Source of the DNA: Prauserella endophytica
GTDB taxonomy: Bacteria; Actinomycetota; Actinomycetes; Mycobacteriales; Pseudonocardiaceae
Assembly: GCF_005146945.1 (NCBI RefSeq)
Contig: NZ_SWMS01000003.1
Coordinates: 310,001-374,000, forward strand
Direction: 5' to 3'
DNA length: 64,000 nt
Below are positions 1 through 7,571 of the stretch, piece after piece. Each line of letters begins with the position of its first letter. Position 1 is the stretch's first letter. Made by a program: the position numbers and the translations under genes. The notes under the pieces were generated by a model. The model saw nothing but the letters and a program-made list of their open reading frames with translations. It ran no database searches and was not told the DNA's origin.

Positions 1-453
1 GGAGAGCGAGCCGAGCCCGACGCAGAACAGGGCCAGGATCACCAGTGCGACCAGCGCGCCGCCGACGTGCAGCTCGAAGCCGAACGGGATCGTGACCAGC
101 ACGATGATCACGGCCTGCGCGAACATCGGCACGATCTCCTTGAGCGCACGGCCCACGATCAGCGCCGGTCTGCTCAGCGGCGAGACGAGCATCCGCTCGT
201 GCGAACCGGTCTGGATCTCGAACAGCAGGTTCGCTCCGGTCGCCGACGTGCCGAACAGGCACGACATCACCACGATCCCGGGCACGAACCACTGCAGCGC
301 CGAGCCGTCACCGGTGTCGGGCAGGAGCGGTGCGAACAGCGCGAGGAACAGCAACGGCTGCAGCATCGAGAAGATCACTGAGAACGGGTCTCGCAGCACG
401 GGCCGCAGCTCCCGGCTGAAGACCGTCGCGGTGTCGGTGGCGAAGGTGGTCAT
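1..453 (-). CDS. ABC-2 type transporter permease (3' end outside window)
   Basis: Membrane subunit of a drug-type ABC exporter, paired with the ATPase just upstream. The reading frame is open from an ATG at 453 to the window edge, so only about 150 N-terminal residues are present. They begin MTTFATDTATVFSRELRPVL, continue into a first membrane segment (SMLQPLLFLALFAPLL), and carry the ABC-2 pattern with a conserved SHERMLVSPLSRPALIVGRALKE stretch followed by further hydrophobic segments. The ATG overlaps the ATPase stop as ATGA, so the two should be translationally coupled. The family (DrrB-like) exports antibiotics or lipids; the substrate cannot be read from sequence. Confidence 0.9.
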   Translation of the reverse strand, partial: MTTFATDTATVFSRELRPVLRDPFSVIFSMLQPLLFLALFAPLLPDTGDGSALQWFVPGIVVMSCLFGTSATGANLLFEIQTGSHERMLVSPLSRPALIVGRALKEIVPMFAQAVIIVLVTIPFGFELHVGGALVALVILALFCVGLGSLS

Positions 454-1445
454 GCCGCACGCTCCCGGCTGTCGGCACCGGTGATTTCCTCGCGGAGGCT
501 GCGCCCGGTGAGGTTGAGGAAGACGTCGTCGAGCGTCGGCCTGGCGACCTCGACGCTCGCGACGGGGATGTGGGCCTCATCGAAGCCGCGCAGCAGCTTC
601 GGGGTCAGCTGGGCGCCGCCGTCGATCCGGATCTCCAGCCGGGTGCCGGTGCGCTTGGTCTCCGCGCCCTCGGCGATCCCCAGTGCCCGCGCCTCGGCGC
701 GCTCGGCGTCGTGCTCGTGGTCGAACTCGAGGTCGATCCGGTCGCCCGCGTGTGCCGCCTTGAGGCGCGCCGGGGTGTCGTCGGCGATGACCCGGCCGTG
801 GTCGATCACCACCACCCGCTCGGCGAGCTGGTCGGCCTCCTCAAGGTAGTGCGTCGTGAGCACCATCGTGGTGCCGTGCTCCGCGCGCAGCCGCCGCACG
901 TGCTCTGCGAGGTTCGCGCGGTTCTGCGGATCCAGTCCGGTCGACGGCTCGTCGAGGAACAACAGCTCCGGCGCGTGGATGAGACCCATCGCGATGTCGA
1001 GGCGCCTGCGCTGCCCGCCCGAGAGCGAGGACACGACGCGGTCGGCGACGGCGCCGAGGTCGAGCGAGTCGACCAGCTCGTCCGCGCGGGCTCGTGCGGC
1101 GGCCACGGTCATGCCGTACGCCCGGCCCTGGCTGAGCAGCTCGTCACGGGCCCGCTGGCTGTGCCCCGCGCCGTTGCCCTGGCCGATGTAGCCGATGCGG
1201 GAGCGCACGCCACGCGGGTCGCGGGTCACGTCACGGCCGGCGACCTCGGCGGTACCGGACGTCGGCCGCAGCAGCGTCGTGAGCATTCGCAGCGTGGTGG
1301 ACTTCCCGGCGCCGTTGGGCCCGAGCAGTGCCACCAGCTCGCCTTCCTCGACGTTCAGGTCGAGCCCGCGTACCGCCTCGACGGTCCGCTTCTTGACGGT
1401 GAAGTGCCTGGTCAGTCCGCTTGTGCGGATCATGGTGGAAGCCAT
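450..1445 (-). CDS. ABC transporter ATP-binding protein, DrrA-like
   Basis: Cytoplasmic ATPase that powers the ABC-2 permease. In the 331-residue protein, Walker A GPNGAGKST is at about 42-50, a Q-loop near 88, signature LSGGQ at 141-145 and Walker B LLFLDEP at 161-167, followed by the switch-histidine TTH. The C-terminal third is the extra domain typical of daunorubicin-resistance (DrrA) ATPases. An in-frame codon at 1475 is possible, but the ATG at 1445 sits 7 nt after a TAGCGT hexamer, which fits a leaderless start. The divergent WYL-type gene 62 bp away is the likely regulator. Confidence 0.93.
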   Translation of the reverse strand: MASTMIRTSGLTRHFTVKKRTVEAVRGLDLNVEEGELVALLGPNGAGKSTTLRMLTTLLRPTSGTAEVAGRDVTRDPRGVRSRIGYIGQGNGAGHSQRARDELLSQGRAYGMTVAAARARADELVDSLDLGAVADRVVSSLSGGQRRRLDIAMGLIHAPELLFLDEPSTGLDPQNRANLAEHVRRLRAEHGTTMVLTTHYLEEADQLAERVVVIDHGRVIADDTPARLKAAHAGDRIDLEFDHEHDAERAEARALGIAEGAETKRTGTRLEIRIDGGAQLTPKLLRGFDEAHIPVASVEVARPTLDDVFLNLTGRSLREEITGADSRERAA

Positions 1446-1452
1446 GGAAACT

Positions 1453-1458
1453 ACGCTA
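1453..1458 (-). promoter_or_regulatory. Candidate -10 (TAGCGT) for leaderless ABC ATPase mRNA
   Basis: TAGCGT on the minus strand lies 7 nt before the ATG at 1445. TANNNT followed by 6-8 nt and a start codon is the usual arrangement of leaderless actinobacterial promoters. No Shine-Dalgarno sequence precedes the start. Confidence 0.45.
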
Positions 1459-1507
1459 GAGTGCACTCCGGCCACTTTCTGACCGCAATAAAGGCGAACC
1501 TGGAGCC

Positions 1508-2488
1508 ATGGCGAACACGAGTGGACGGATGCTGCGGCTGCTGTCGCTGCTGCAGACCCATCGGTACTGGCCCGGCAGCGAGCTCGCCGAACGGCTGGAG
1601 GTCAGCGAACGGACCCTGCGCCGCGACATCGACCGGCTGCGCGAGCTCGGCTACCCGGTCGACGCCAGCCGGGGTGTCGCGGGCGGCTACCAGCTGAGGT
1701 CAGGGGCCGCGATGCCGCCGCTGCTCGTCGACGACGAGGAGGCCGTCGCGATCGCCGTCGGACTGCGCACGGCCGCGGGCGGCGCCATCGACGGCATCGA
1801 GGAGATCTCGGTCCGTGCGCTGAGCAAGGTCATCCAGGTGATGCCGCCCCGGCTGCGGCGCCGGGTCGACGCGCTGCAGGCGTTCACCGTTCCCGCGACG
1901 TTCACCGGCGGTCCCACGGTCGACGCCGCGGCGCTCACGGTGCTCGCCCAGGCGTGCCGCGACGACGAGCGCATGCGGTTCTCCTACACGGCGCGCGACG
2001 GCGAACGGACGTCCCGGCTGGTGGAGCCGCACCGGCTGGTGTCACTGGGCCGCCGCTGGTATCTCGTGGCGTGGGACGCCGAGAAGCACGGGTGGCGGAC
2101 TTTCCGCGTCGACCGGCTCTCCGAGCCGAGAACGACGGGGGCGCGGTTCCGGCAGCGGGAGCTGCCCGGAGGAGACGCCGCCGAGTTCGTGCGACAGCAG
2201 GTGAACGTGGTGCCGACGCAGTACGAGGCCGTACTGCTGGTGCGGGCGCCGGCGGAGCACGTGGCCCGGACCGTGCAGCGCTGGGGCGTGGTGGAGCCGG
2301 CAGGCGCGGAGTCGTGCCGCCTGACGATGAAAGTCGACAGCTTCGAATGGCCGGTGCTCGTGCTGGCTGCGATCGGGGCGGACTTCGAGGTCGTGGGCCC
2401 GCCGGAGCTGCGCGAGTACCTGCGCGAGACGGGGGCGCGGCTGCTGAAGGGTGCGGCCGCGGGCGAGGACGGGCGGGCTACGTCATGA
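1508..2488 (+). CDS. WYL domain-containing transcriptional regulator
   Basis: DNA-binding regulator of 326 residues. An N-terminal winged HTH of the HTH_11 type spans about residues 7-60 (SELAERLEVSERTLRRDIDRL). It is followed by a WYL sensor domain (about 140-210, with RFSYTARDGERTSRLVEPHRLV and RRWYLVAWD) and a WCX-like C-terminus. WYL domains are thought to sense ligands or nucleic acids. It is divergent from the ABC exporter, so control of that exporter is a reasonable inference. Its last 11 bases overlap the convergent DUF5703 gene. Confidence 0.9.
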   Translation: MANTSGRMLRLLSLLQTHRYWPGSELAERLEVSERTLRRDIDRLRELGYPVDASRGVAGGYQLRSGAAMPPLLVDDEEAVAIAVGLRTAAGGAIDGIEEISVRALSKVIQVMPPRLRRRVDALQAFTVPATFTGGPTVDAAALTVLAQACRDDERMRFSYTARDGERTSRLVEPHRLVSLGRRWYLVAWDAEKHGWRTFRVDRLSEPRTTGARFRQRELPGGDAAEFVRQQVNVVPTQYEAVLLVRAPAEHVARTVQRWGVVEPAGAESCRLTMKVDSFEWPVLVLAAIGADFEVVGPPELREYLRETGARLLKGAAAGEDGRATS

Positions 2489-2702
2489 GGCCGGGCAGGC
2501 CTACCCCCGCCCGGCTGCGCCGCCTGCGCAGCCACACCCTGCGGGTACCGTCCGCGTAGAGCCGCACGTTCGACAGCTCCCACCCGGAGAACTCGGCCTG
2601 GATCGAGAGCTGGACGGCGGCGGTGACTCGGGAGAGGCCCGGGGGCAGCTGCACCCGGCGATACTCCCAGTCCTCGTCGACCACCGCTTCCGCTTGTGTC
2701 AT
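2478..2702 (-). CDS. DUF5703 family small protein
   Basis: A 74-residue protein with the actinobacterial DUF5703 pattern: WEYRRVQLPPGLSR, then a helix TAAVQLSIQAEFSGWEL, then SNVRLYADGTRRVWLRRR. Function unknown; there is no signal peptide or membrane segment. It overlaps the lipoprotein stop as ATGA and is presumably coupled to it. From memory this corresponds to Rv2137c in Mycobacterium, which also lies between a lipoprotein gene and uppP. Confidence 0.8.
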   Translation of the reverse strand: MTQAEAVVDEDWEYRRVQLPPGLSRVTAAVQLSIQAEFSGWELSNVRLYADGTRRVWLRRRRSRAGVGLPGLMT

Positions 2703-3730
2703 AGAGCGATCACCTGGATCCCTTCTCCGGCTGCCGAGCCGACGACGACCCGTGACGTCCGTTCGTCGACCGTAACCGAATTCGGCTGCCGAACGGTGGG
2801 GAGCCGGAACTTCTCCGTGGGCTCACCACCCCGTACGTCGAAGCCCACGACCTCGTTGCGCTCGGTCAGGGTCACCCACACGACGTGGCGTTTCGCGTCG
2901 TAGGCGATCCCGTATATACCGCCGGGCACCGGATAGCGCTGGCGCAGCAGCAGGGGATCGGTCCCGAAGGCGAGCAGGCTGTCGCCGCGCGTGTCGGCGA
3001 CGAGCACCCGCCCGTAGGAGTCGACGACCGCGTTGGTGGCGCCGTCACCGGCCCGCAGGCCCTCGTCGATCGAGCCGCCAGCCACGTCCACGGTGAACAC
3101 GGCCGTGCGGAGCCGGTCGAGCACGATGGTCGTGTCGCCCGCCACGAGCACGTCGTCGGCGCTGTAGAGGTCGCCGGTGATCGTCTCGGCGACCCGGTCG
3201 CCGTCGAGCACCTCGATGGCCTTGCGGTCGCGCACGGCCACCAGCGTCTGCCCGTCCCTGACCGCCGTGCCGGCGGGCTTGCCCTTGACGTCGACGGTGC
3301 GCACCTCTCCGGACGGCAGTGCGATGCGCGCTAGCCGGTGCGCGGAGGGCAGGCTCGCCAGCAGCTCGCCGTCGGCGGCGGTCAGCTCCTCGGCAGGGGC
3401 GGGCAACTCGACCGACCGCGGCCTGGCGGTGAGGTCGTCGAGGTCGTAGAGCAGCACCGACGCGGGCTCGGCCAGCGCGACGGCGAGCGTACTGCCGGAG
3501 GCGACCATGGTCGTCACCTCGGCGCGCTGTTCGAGCACCCGGCCCGCGGGCTCCGCCGAGCGCTCCGGCGACGTGGCCGCGACGGCGGCCGTCGGGTTGG
3601 CAACGACCTGTAGCTCGTCCCCACCTCCGCCTGCGGACGTGCAGCCGCTGAGGAGCAGCGTCCCGACAACGGCAACGACGGCGACCCGGCGCACACCAGG
3701 GGTGGGCCGCCGCAAGGGGGCAGGGAACAC
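2699..3730 (-). CDS. Beta-propeller lipoprotein (YncE/LppL-like)
   Basis: Exported lipoprotein of about 343 residues. A basic, hydrophobic signal peptide ends in the lipobox LLLSGC, and Cys would be lipidated. The mature part shows repeating short beta units (SGEVRTVDVKGKPAGTAVRDG, SYGRVLVADTRGDSLLAF, KRHVVWVTLTERNEVVGFDV) typical of YncE/NHL propellers. A GTG at 3754 is also in frame. I prefer the GTG at 3730, which follows GGAGG and gives a normal-length signal peptide. Position beside DUF5703 recalls LppL (Rv2138) of mycobacteria. Binding partner unknown. Confidence 0.82.
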   Translation of the reverse strand: MFPAPLRRPTPGVRRVAVVAVVGTLLLSGCTSAGGGGDELQVVANPTAAVAATSPERSAEPAGRVLEQRAEVTTMVASGSTLAVALAEPASVLLYDLDDLTARPRSVELPAPAEELTAADGELLASLPSAHRLARIALPSGEVRTVDVKGKPAGTAVRDGQTLVAVRDRKAIEVLDGDRVAETITGDLYSADDVLVAGDTTIVLDRLRTAVFTVDVAGGSIDEGLRAGDGATNAVVDSYGRVLVADTRGDSLLAFGTDPLLLRQRYPVPGGIYGIAYDAKRHVVWVTLTERNEVVGFDVRGGEPTEKFRLPTVRQPNSVTVDERTSRVVVGSAAGEGIQVIAL

Positions 3731-3800
3731 ACAGCCTCCGGATGAGAAGAACACGGTTACCTACAGCATCCCGCAGCTTGGTGGTGGCGTCACGTGGCCG

Positions 3801-4763
3801 TTACCTCGGCCACCGTTCCGGGTAGCCGAACTCGATCGACGACACGTCGTCGAGTGCGGCGCGGATGGCGGTCGGCAGCGTCAGCTCCTCGGCCGCGAGC
3901 GAGCCGGAGAGCTGGCCGGTGTCGCGTGCGCCGACCACGGGGGCGACCACGCCGGGCCGGTCACGGATCCACGCCAGGGCCACGGCGAGTGGCGAGGTGC
4001 CGAGGCCCTCGGCGGCGGTGGCGACCGCCTCCACGATGCGGCTCGCGCGCTCGGTGCGGTGCTGCTCGACGTAGCCGGCGTAGGTGGCCGAGGCGCCGCG
4101 CGAGTCGGCGGGCGTGCCCGTGCGGTACTTGCCGGTCAGCACACCCCGGCCGAGCGGAGCCCACGGCAGCAGGCCGATGCCGTGATGCGCCGCGGCGGGC
4201 ACCACCTCCCGCTCCACGCCGCGCTCCAGCAGCGAGTACTCGACCTGGGTGGAGACGAGCAGGCGCGGCCGTAGCGCGGCGGCCGTCGCGAGCTGCCAGC
4301 CGCAGTAGTTCGACACGCCGGCGTAGCGGACCTTGCCGCTGCTGACGGCGAAGTCGAGCGCGGAGAGGGTCTCCTCGAGCGGCACGGTGCTGTCCCACGC
4401 GTGCAGCTGCCACAGGTCGACGTGGTCGACACCGAGCCTGCGCAGCGAGCCGTCCAGCGCGGTCAGCAGCGCCCCACGGGACGCGCCGCCGCCGAAGGGG
4501 CCGTCGGTGCGCCTGGCCACCGCCTTGGTCGCCAGCACCACGTCCTCGCGCGGCACCAGGTCGGCGAGTAGCGAGCCGAGGATGCGCTCACACTCACCCT
4601 CGGCGTAGATGTCGGCGGTGTCGACGAGCGTGCCGCCCGCGTCCACGAACGCGACGAGCTGGCTGGCGGCCTCTTCCGAGTCGGTGGCGGTACCCCAGGA
4701 CATGGTCCCCAGCGCCATGCGGGACACCTTCAGGCCGGAGGTGCCGAGCGGACGGCTTTCCAT
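3801..4763 (-). CDS. Aldo/keto reductase
   Basis: NADPH-dependent reductase of 320 residues with the AKR barrel start (ESRPLGTSGLKVSRMALGTMSWG). Catalytic-type residues are present in LVDTADIYAEGECERILG (Asp, Tyr), ATKAV (Lys) and DLWQLHAWD (His). The C-terminal cofactor loop is around PVVGARDTGQLSGSL. Substrate unknown. An upstream ATG at 4931 would run through the divergent oxidoreductase gene, so the ATG at 4763, which begins the family's typical N-terminus, is chosen. It diverges from the F420-dependent oxidoreductase. Confidence 0.92.
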   Translation of the reverse strand: MESRPLGTSGLKVSRMALGTMSWGTATDSEEAASQLVAFVDAGGTLVDTADIYAEGECERILGSLLADLVPREDVVLATKAVARRTDGPFGGGASRGALLTALDGSLRRLGVDHVDLWQLHAWDSTVPLEETLSALDFAVSSGKVRYAGVSNYCGWQLATAAALRPRLLVSTQVEYSLLERGVEREVVPAAAHHGIGLLPWAPLGRGVLTGKYRTGTPADSRGASATYAGYVEQHRTERASRIVEAVATAAEGLGTSPLAVALAWIRDRPGVVAPVVGARDTGQLSGSLAAEELTLPTAIRAALDDVSSIEFGYPERWPR

Positions 4764-4773
4764 GACTGCCCAC

Positions 4774-4779
4774 CCTATA
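4774..4779 (-). promoter_or_regulatory. Candidate -10 (TATAGG) for aldo/keto reductase
   Basis: TATAGG, overlapping TAGGGT, reads toward the aldo/keto reductase and ends 8-10 nt before its ATG, giving a very short leader. No clear -35 is seen. Confidence 0.35.
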
Positions 4780-4834
4780 GTTCGGCCATCCGAGCTCTTG
4801 ACCAAGGCAAGTGTGGACGCGATCAACCGCCCGA

Positions 4835-4840
4835 TAGTGT
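4835..4840 (+). promoter_or_regulatory. Candidate -10 (TAGTGT) for F420-dependent oxidoreductase
   Basis: TAGTGT lies 8 nt before the GTG at 4849, which lacks a Shine-Dalgarno sequence. This suggests a leaderless or near-leaderless mRNA. Confidence 0.35.
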
Positions 4841-4848
4841 CGGCGACC

Positions 4849-5895
4849 GTGCGATTGGGATTGAACCTCGGATACTGGGGCGCGGGTAACGACGCGTCCA
4901 ACTTGGCGCTCGCCAAGCATGCCGACACCATGGACTACTCGGTGGTCTGGGCCGCGGAGGCGTACGGCTCGGACGCCCCCACCGTGCTCGCGTTCGTCGC
5001 GGCACAGACGTCGAGGATCGACGTCGGCAGCGCGGTACTGCAGATCCCGGCGCGGACCCCCGCGGCCACCGCGATGACGGCCGCCACCCTCGACTCGCTC
5101 TCCGGCGGCCGGTTCCGGCTGGGCCTCGGCGTCTCGGGCCCCCAGGTCTCCGAGGGCTGGCACGGCGTGCGGTTCGGCTCGCCGCTCGGGCGCACCCGCG
5201 AGTACGTCGACATCGTGCGCATGGCGCTGCGCCGCGAACGCGTCCGCTACGACGGCAAGCACTTCCAGCTGCCGCTGCCCGATGGGCCCGGCAAGGTGCT
5301 CTCCCTCACCGTGCACCCCGTGCGGGACCACATCCCCACGTACCTGGCCGCGATCGGGCCCCGCAACCTGGAGCTGACCGGCGAGATCGCCGACGGCTGG
5401 CTCCCCGTGTTCTTCTCACCCGAGCACGCCGGCGAGCAGCTGGGCCACCTGCGCGCCGGCGCCGAGAAGGCCGGCCGCACGCTGGAGGGCTTCGACATCG
5501 CTCCCACCGTCCCGCTCGTGCCCGGTGCTGACTGGCGGACCTGCGCCGACGCCGTGCGCGGCTACGCGGCGCTGTACCTCGGCGGTATGGGCAGCCGGGA
5601 GAAGAACTTCTACAACCAGCTGGCCTGCCGGATGGGCTTCGAGGCTCAGGCCGCCGAGGTGCAGGAGAAGTACCTCGCCAAGGACTACGCGGGCGCGATG
5701 GCCGCGGTGCCGCTGGAGTTCATCGACGCGACGTCGCTGCTCGGCCCGAAGGAGCGGATCGCCGAGCGGATGGCCGCCTACGCCGAGGCCGGCGTCACCA
5801 CCCTCACCGTCGCGATGTACGTCGGCGACGCAGAGGCGGGATCGGCCGCGCTGCGTACCGCGGCCGAGGCGCTGGACCTGGCCGGAGTCGCGTGA
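4849..5895 (+). CDS. LLM class F420-dependent oxidoreductase, Rv3520c type
   Basis: Luciferase-like barrel of 348 residues that should transfer hydride with cofactor F420. The start [25 protein letters not shown] and the [14 protein letters not shown] segment match the Rv3520c-like group. [20 protein letters not shown] is the conserved substrate/cofactor loop. Longer in-frame starts exist back to 4609, but they run through the divergent gene and add no family sequence. Its TGA overlaps the uppP start, so the two are probably one transcript. Substrate unknown. Confidence 0.9.
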   Translation: MRLGLNLGYWGAGNDASNLALAKHADTMDYSVVWAAEAYGSDAPTVLAFVAAQTSRIDVGSAVLQIPARTPAATAMTAATLDSLSGGRFRLGLGVSGPQVSEGWHGVRFGSPLGRTREYVDIVRMALRRERVRYDGKHFQLPLPDGPGKVLSLTVHPVRDHIPTYLAAIGPRNLELTGEIADGWLPVFFSPEHAGEQLGHLRAGAEKAGRTLEGFDIAPTVPLVPGADWRTCADAVRGYAALYLGGMGSREKNFYNQLACRMGFEAQAAEVQEKYLAKDYAGAMAAVPLEFIDATSLLGPKERIAERMAAYAEAGVTTLTVAMYVGDAEAGSAALRTAAEALDLAGVA

Positions 5896-6734
5896 TGGGC
5901 TGGTTCGAAGCACTCGTCCTCGGGCTCGTCCAGGGCCTCACGGAGTTCCTGCCGATCTCCTCGAGCGCCCACCTGCGGGTCACCGCCGCGTTCGCGGGCT
6001 GGGACGACCCCGGCGCGGCGTTCACGGCGGTGACCCAGATCGGCACCGAGCTGGCGGTGCTGCTGTACTTCAGCCGCAAGATCGGCCGCATCATCTCCCA
6101 CTGGTTCAAGTCGCTCTACAACCGTGAGTACCGACACGACCCGCACGCCAGGATGGGCTGGCTGATCATCGTCGGCTCGCTGCCGATCGCGGTGCTCGGA
6201 CTGCTGTTCGAGGACCAGATCGAGCACACCTTCCGCGACCTGCGGATCACGGCGACCACCCTGATCGTGTTCGGGCTGCTGTTGCTGCTGGCCGACCGGA
6301 TCGGGCAGCAGCAGCGCGACCTCGACCACCTCACGGTGAAGCACGGCCTGGCGTTCGGGTTCTTCCAGGCGCTCGCGCTCATCCCCGGCGTCTCGCGCTC
6401 GGGTGGCACGATCACCGGTGGGCTCTTCCTCGGCTACAAGCGCGCGGACGCCGCCGAGTACTCGTTCCTGCTGGCTGTGCCCGCCGTCATGGCGTCCGGC
6501 TTCTACCAGCTCGCCGACATCGCGGCCGGTGAGGGACCCGCGTGGGGCCCGACCATCCTGGCCACGGTGGTGGCGTTCGGCGTCGGCTACGTGGTGATCG
6601 CCTGGCTGATGGCCTACATCAAGAAGAACAGCTTCCTGCCGTTCGTGATCTACCGCGTGGTGCTCGGCCTCATCCTGCTCGCGCTGGTCTTCGCCGGTGT
6701 CCTCGACCCCAACGCGGGACCGGTCGAATCCTAG
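5895..6734 (+). CDS. uppP: Undecaprenyl-diphosphatase
   Basis: Integral membrane enzyme that dephosphorylates undecaprenyl pyrophosphate to recycle the lipid carrier for peptidoglycan and other envelope polymers; also confers bacitracin tolerance. The 279-residue protein has the family signature [13 protein letters not shown] at about 15-27 and PGVSRSGGT near 160, with seven to eight membrane segments. The ATG at 5895 is 7 nt after GGAG; a GTG one codon earlier is also possible. It overlaps the preceding gene by one base. Confidence 0.96.
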   Translation: MGWFEALVLGLVQGLTEFLPISSSAHLRVTAAFAGWDDPGAAFTAVTQIGTELAVLLYFSRKIGRIISHWFKSLYNREYRHDPHARMGWLIIVGSLPIAVLGLLFEDQIEHTFRDLRITATTLIVFGLLLLLADRIGQQQRDLDHLTVKHGLAFGFFQALALIPGVSRSGGTITGGLFLGYKRADAAEYSFLLAVPAVMASGFYQLADIAAGEGPAWGPTILATVVAFGVGYVVIAWLMAYIKKNSFLPFVIYRVVLGLILLALVFAGVLDPNAGPVES

Positions 6735-6743
6735 TGCCCCCAG

Positions 6744-6824
6744 TCCGGGGAGGTTGATCACATTCCTCGACGGCCCGGCCTGGCACTGGCTGGGTCGCCG
6801 GCTGAACGCGACAACCTCCCCGGA
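6744..6824. repeat. 13-bp perfect inverted repeat with 55-nt loop
   Basis: TCCGGGGAGGTTG at 6744-6756 pairs perfectly with CAACCTCCCCGGA at 6812-6824. The left arm starts 9 nt after the uppP stop. The right arm ends 18 nt before the TAGGGT promoter hexamer of the next gene. It may be a terminator, a small RNA fold or an operator pair; there is no T-tract. Confidence 0.5.
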
Positions 6825-6842
6825 GAGCACACCGGTAACCCG

Positions 6843-6848
6843 TAGGGT
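6843..6848 (+). promoter_or_regulatory. Candidate -10 (TAGGGT) for histidine phosphatase
   Basis: TAGGGT is exactly 6 nt before the GTG at 6855, a textbook leaderless arrangement, and supports that start. Confidence 0.5.
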
Positions 6849-6854
6849 GGCCGT

Positions 6855-7571
6855 GTGGCAACTGTGATTCTGCTGCGGCACGGCCGCTCCACGGCCAACG
6901 GCTCCGGGGTGCTGGCCGGCCGCACCCCACGGGTCGGTCTCGACGAGCGGGGCCGGGCACAGGCCGAGGGCCTGGTCGAGCGGCTGGCGGCGGTGCCGCT
7001 CGCGGCGCTCGTCACCTCGCCGCTGCTACGGTGCAAACAGACGCTCGGCCCGCTGGCGACGGCGCGCGGGCTCGACCGGCTCACCGAACCCCGGCTGTCC
7101 GAAGTGGACTACGGCGAGTGGACGGGCAAGGAGCTCAAGACGCTGGTGAAGGAACCGCTGTGGCGCGTGGTGCAGGCGCACCCGTCCGCCGCGGTGTTCC
7201 CCGGCGGGGAGGGCCTGGCGGGCGTGCAGTCGCGGGCCGTCGCCGCCGTCCGCGAGCACGACGCGCGCATCAGCGCCGAGCACGGCGACCACGCGGTGTG
7301 GCTGCTGTGCAGCCACGGCGACGTGATCAAGGCGCTGCTCGCCGACGCGCTCGGGCAGCACCTCGACGGCTTCCAGCGCATCGTCGTCGACCCCGGATCC
7401 CTGTCGGTGGTGCGCTACACCGAGACGCGCCCGTTCGTGCTGCGCGTCAACGACCTCGCCGGTGACCTCGGCGGGATCGTGCCGCCGGAGCCCAAGAAAC
7501 GGCGCAGGTCGAAGAAGCTGTCCTCTGACGCGGAGGTCGGAGGGTCGACGGGAAGAAAGGAACGATCGTGA
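6855..7571 (+). CDS. Histidine phosphatase family protein, MSMEG_4193 type
   Basis: Cytoplasmic branch-1 histidine phosphatase of 238 residues. The catalytic motif is LLRHGRS with His9; a second conserved His is in LLCSHGDVIKALLAD. EVDYGEWTGKELKTL is typical of the MSMEG_4193 (Rv2135c-like) group. Physiological substrate unknown. It ends in a basic KKRRRSKK tail and overlaps the M3 peptidase start by 4 bp, so the two are co-transcribed. In mycobacteria, as I recall, this gene sits between uppP and a DUF3090 gene. Confidence 0.9.
   Translation: MATVILLRHGRSTANGSGVLAGRTPRVGLDERGRAQAEGLVERLAAVPLAALVTSPLLRCKQTLGPLATARGLDRLTEPRLSEVDYGEWTGKELKTLVKEPLWRVVQAHPSAAVFPGGEGLAGVQSRAVAAVREHDARISAEHGDHAVWLLCSHGDVIKALLADALGQHLDGFQRIVVDPGSLSVVRYTETRPFVLRVNDLAGDLGGIVPPEPKKRRRSKKLSSDAEVGGSTGRKERS

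Noticed and set aside
6741-6830. tRNA-like fold in the uppP-phosphatase gap
   Set aside because: The only stable element is the 13-bp inverted repeat; there is no T-arm GTTCRA, anticodon stem or acceptor pairing.
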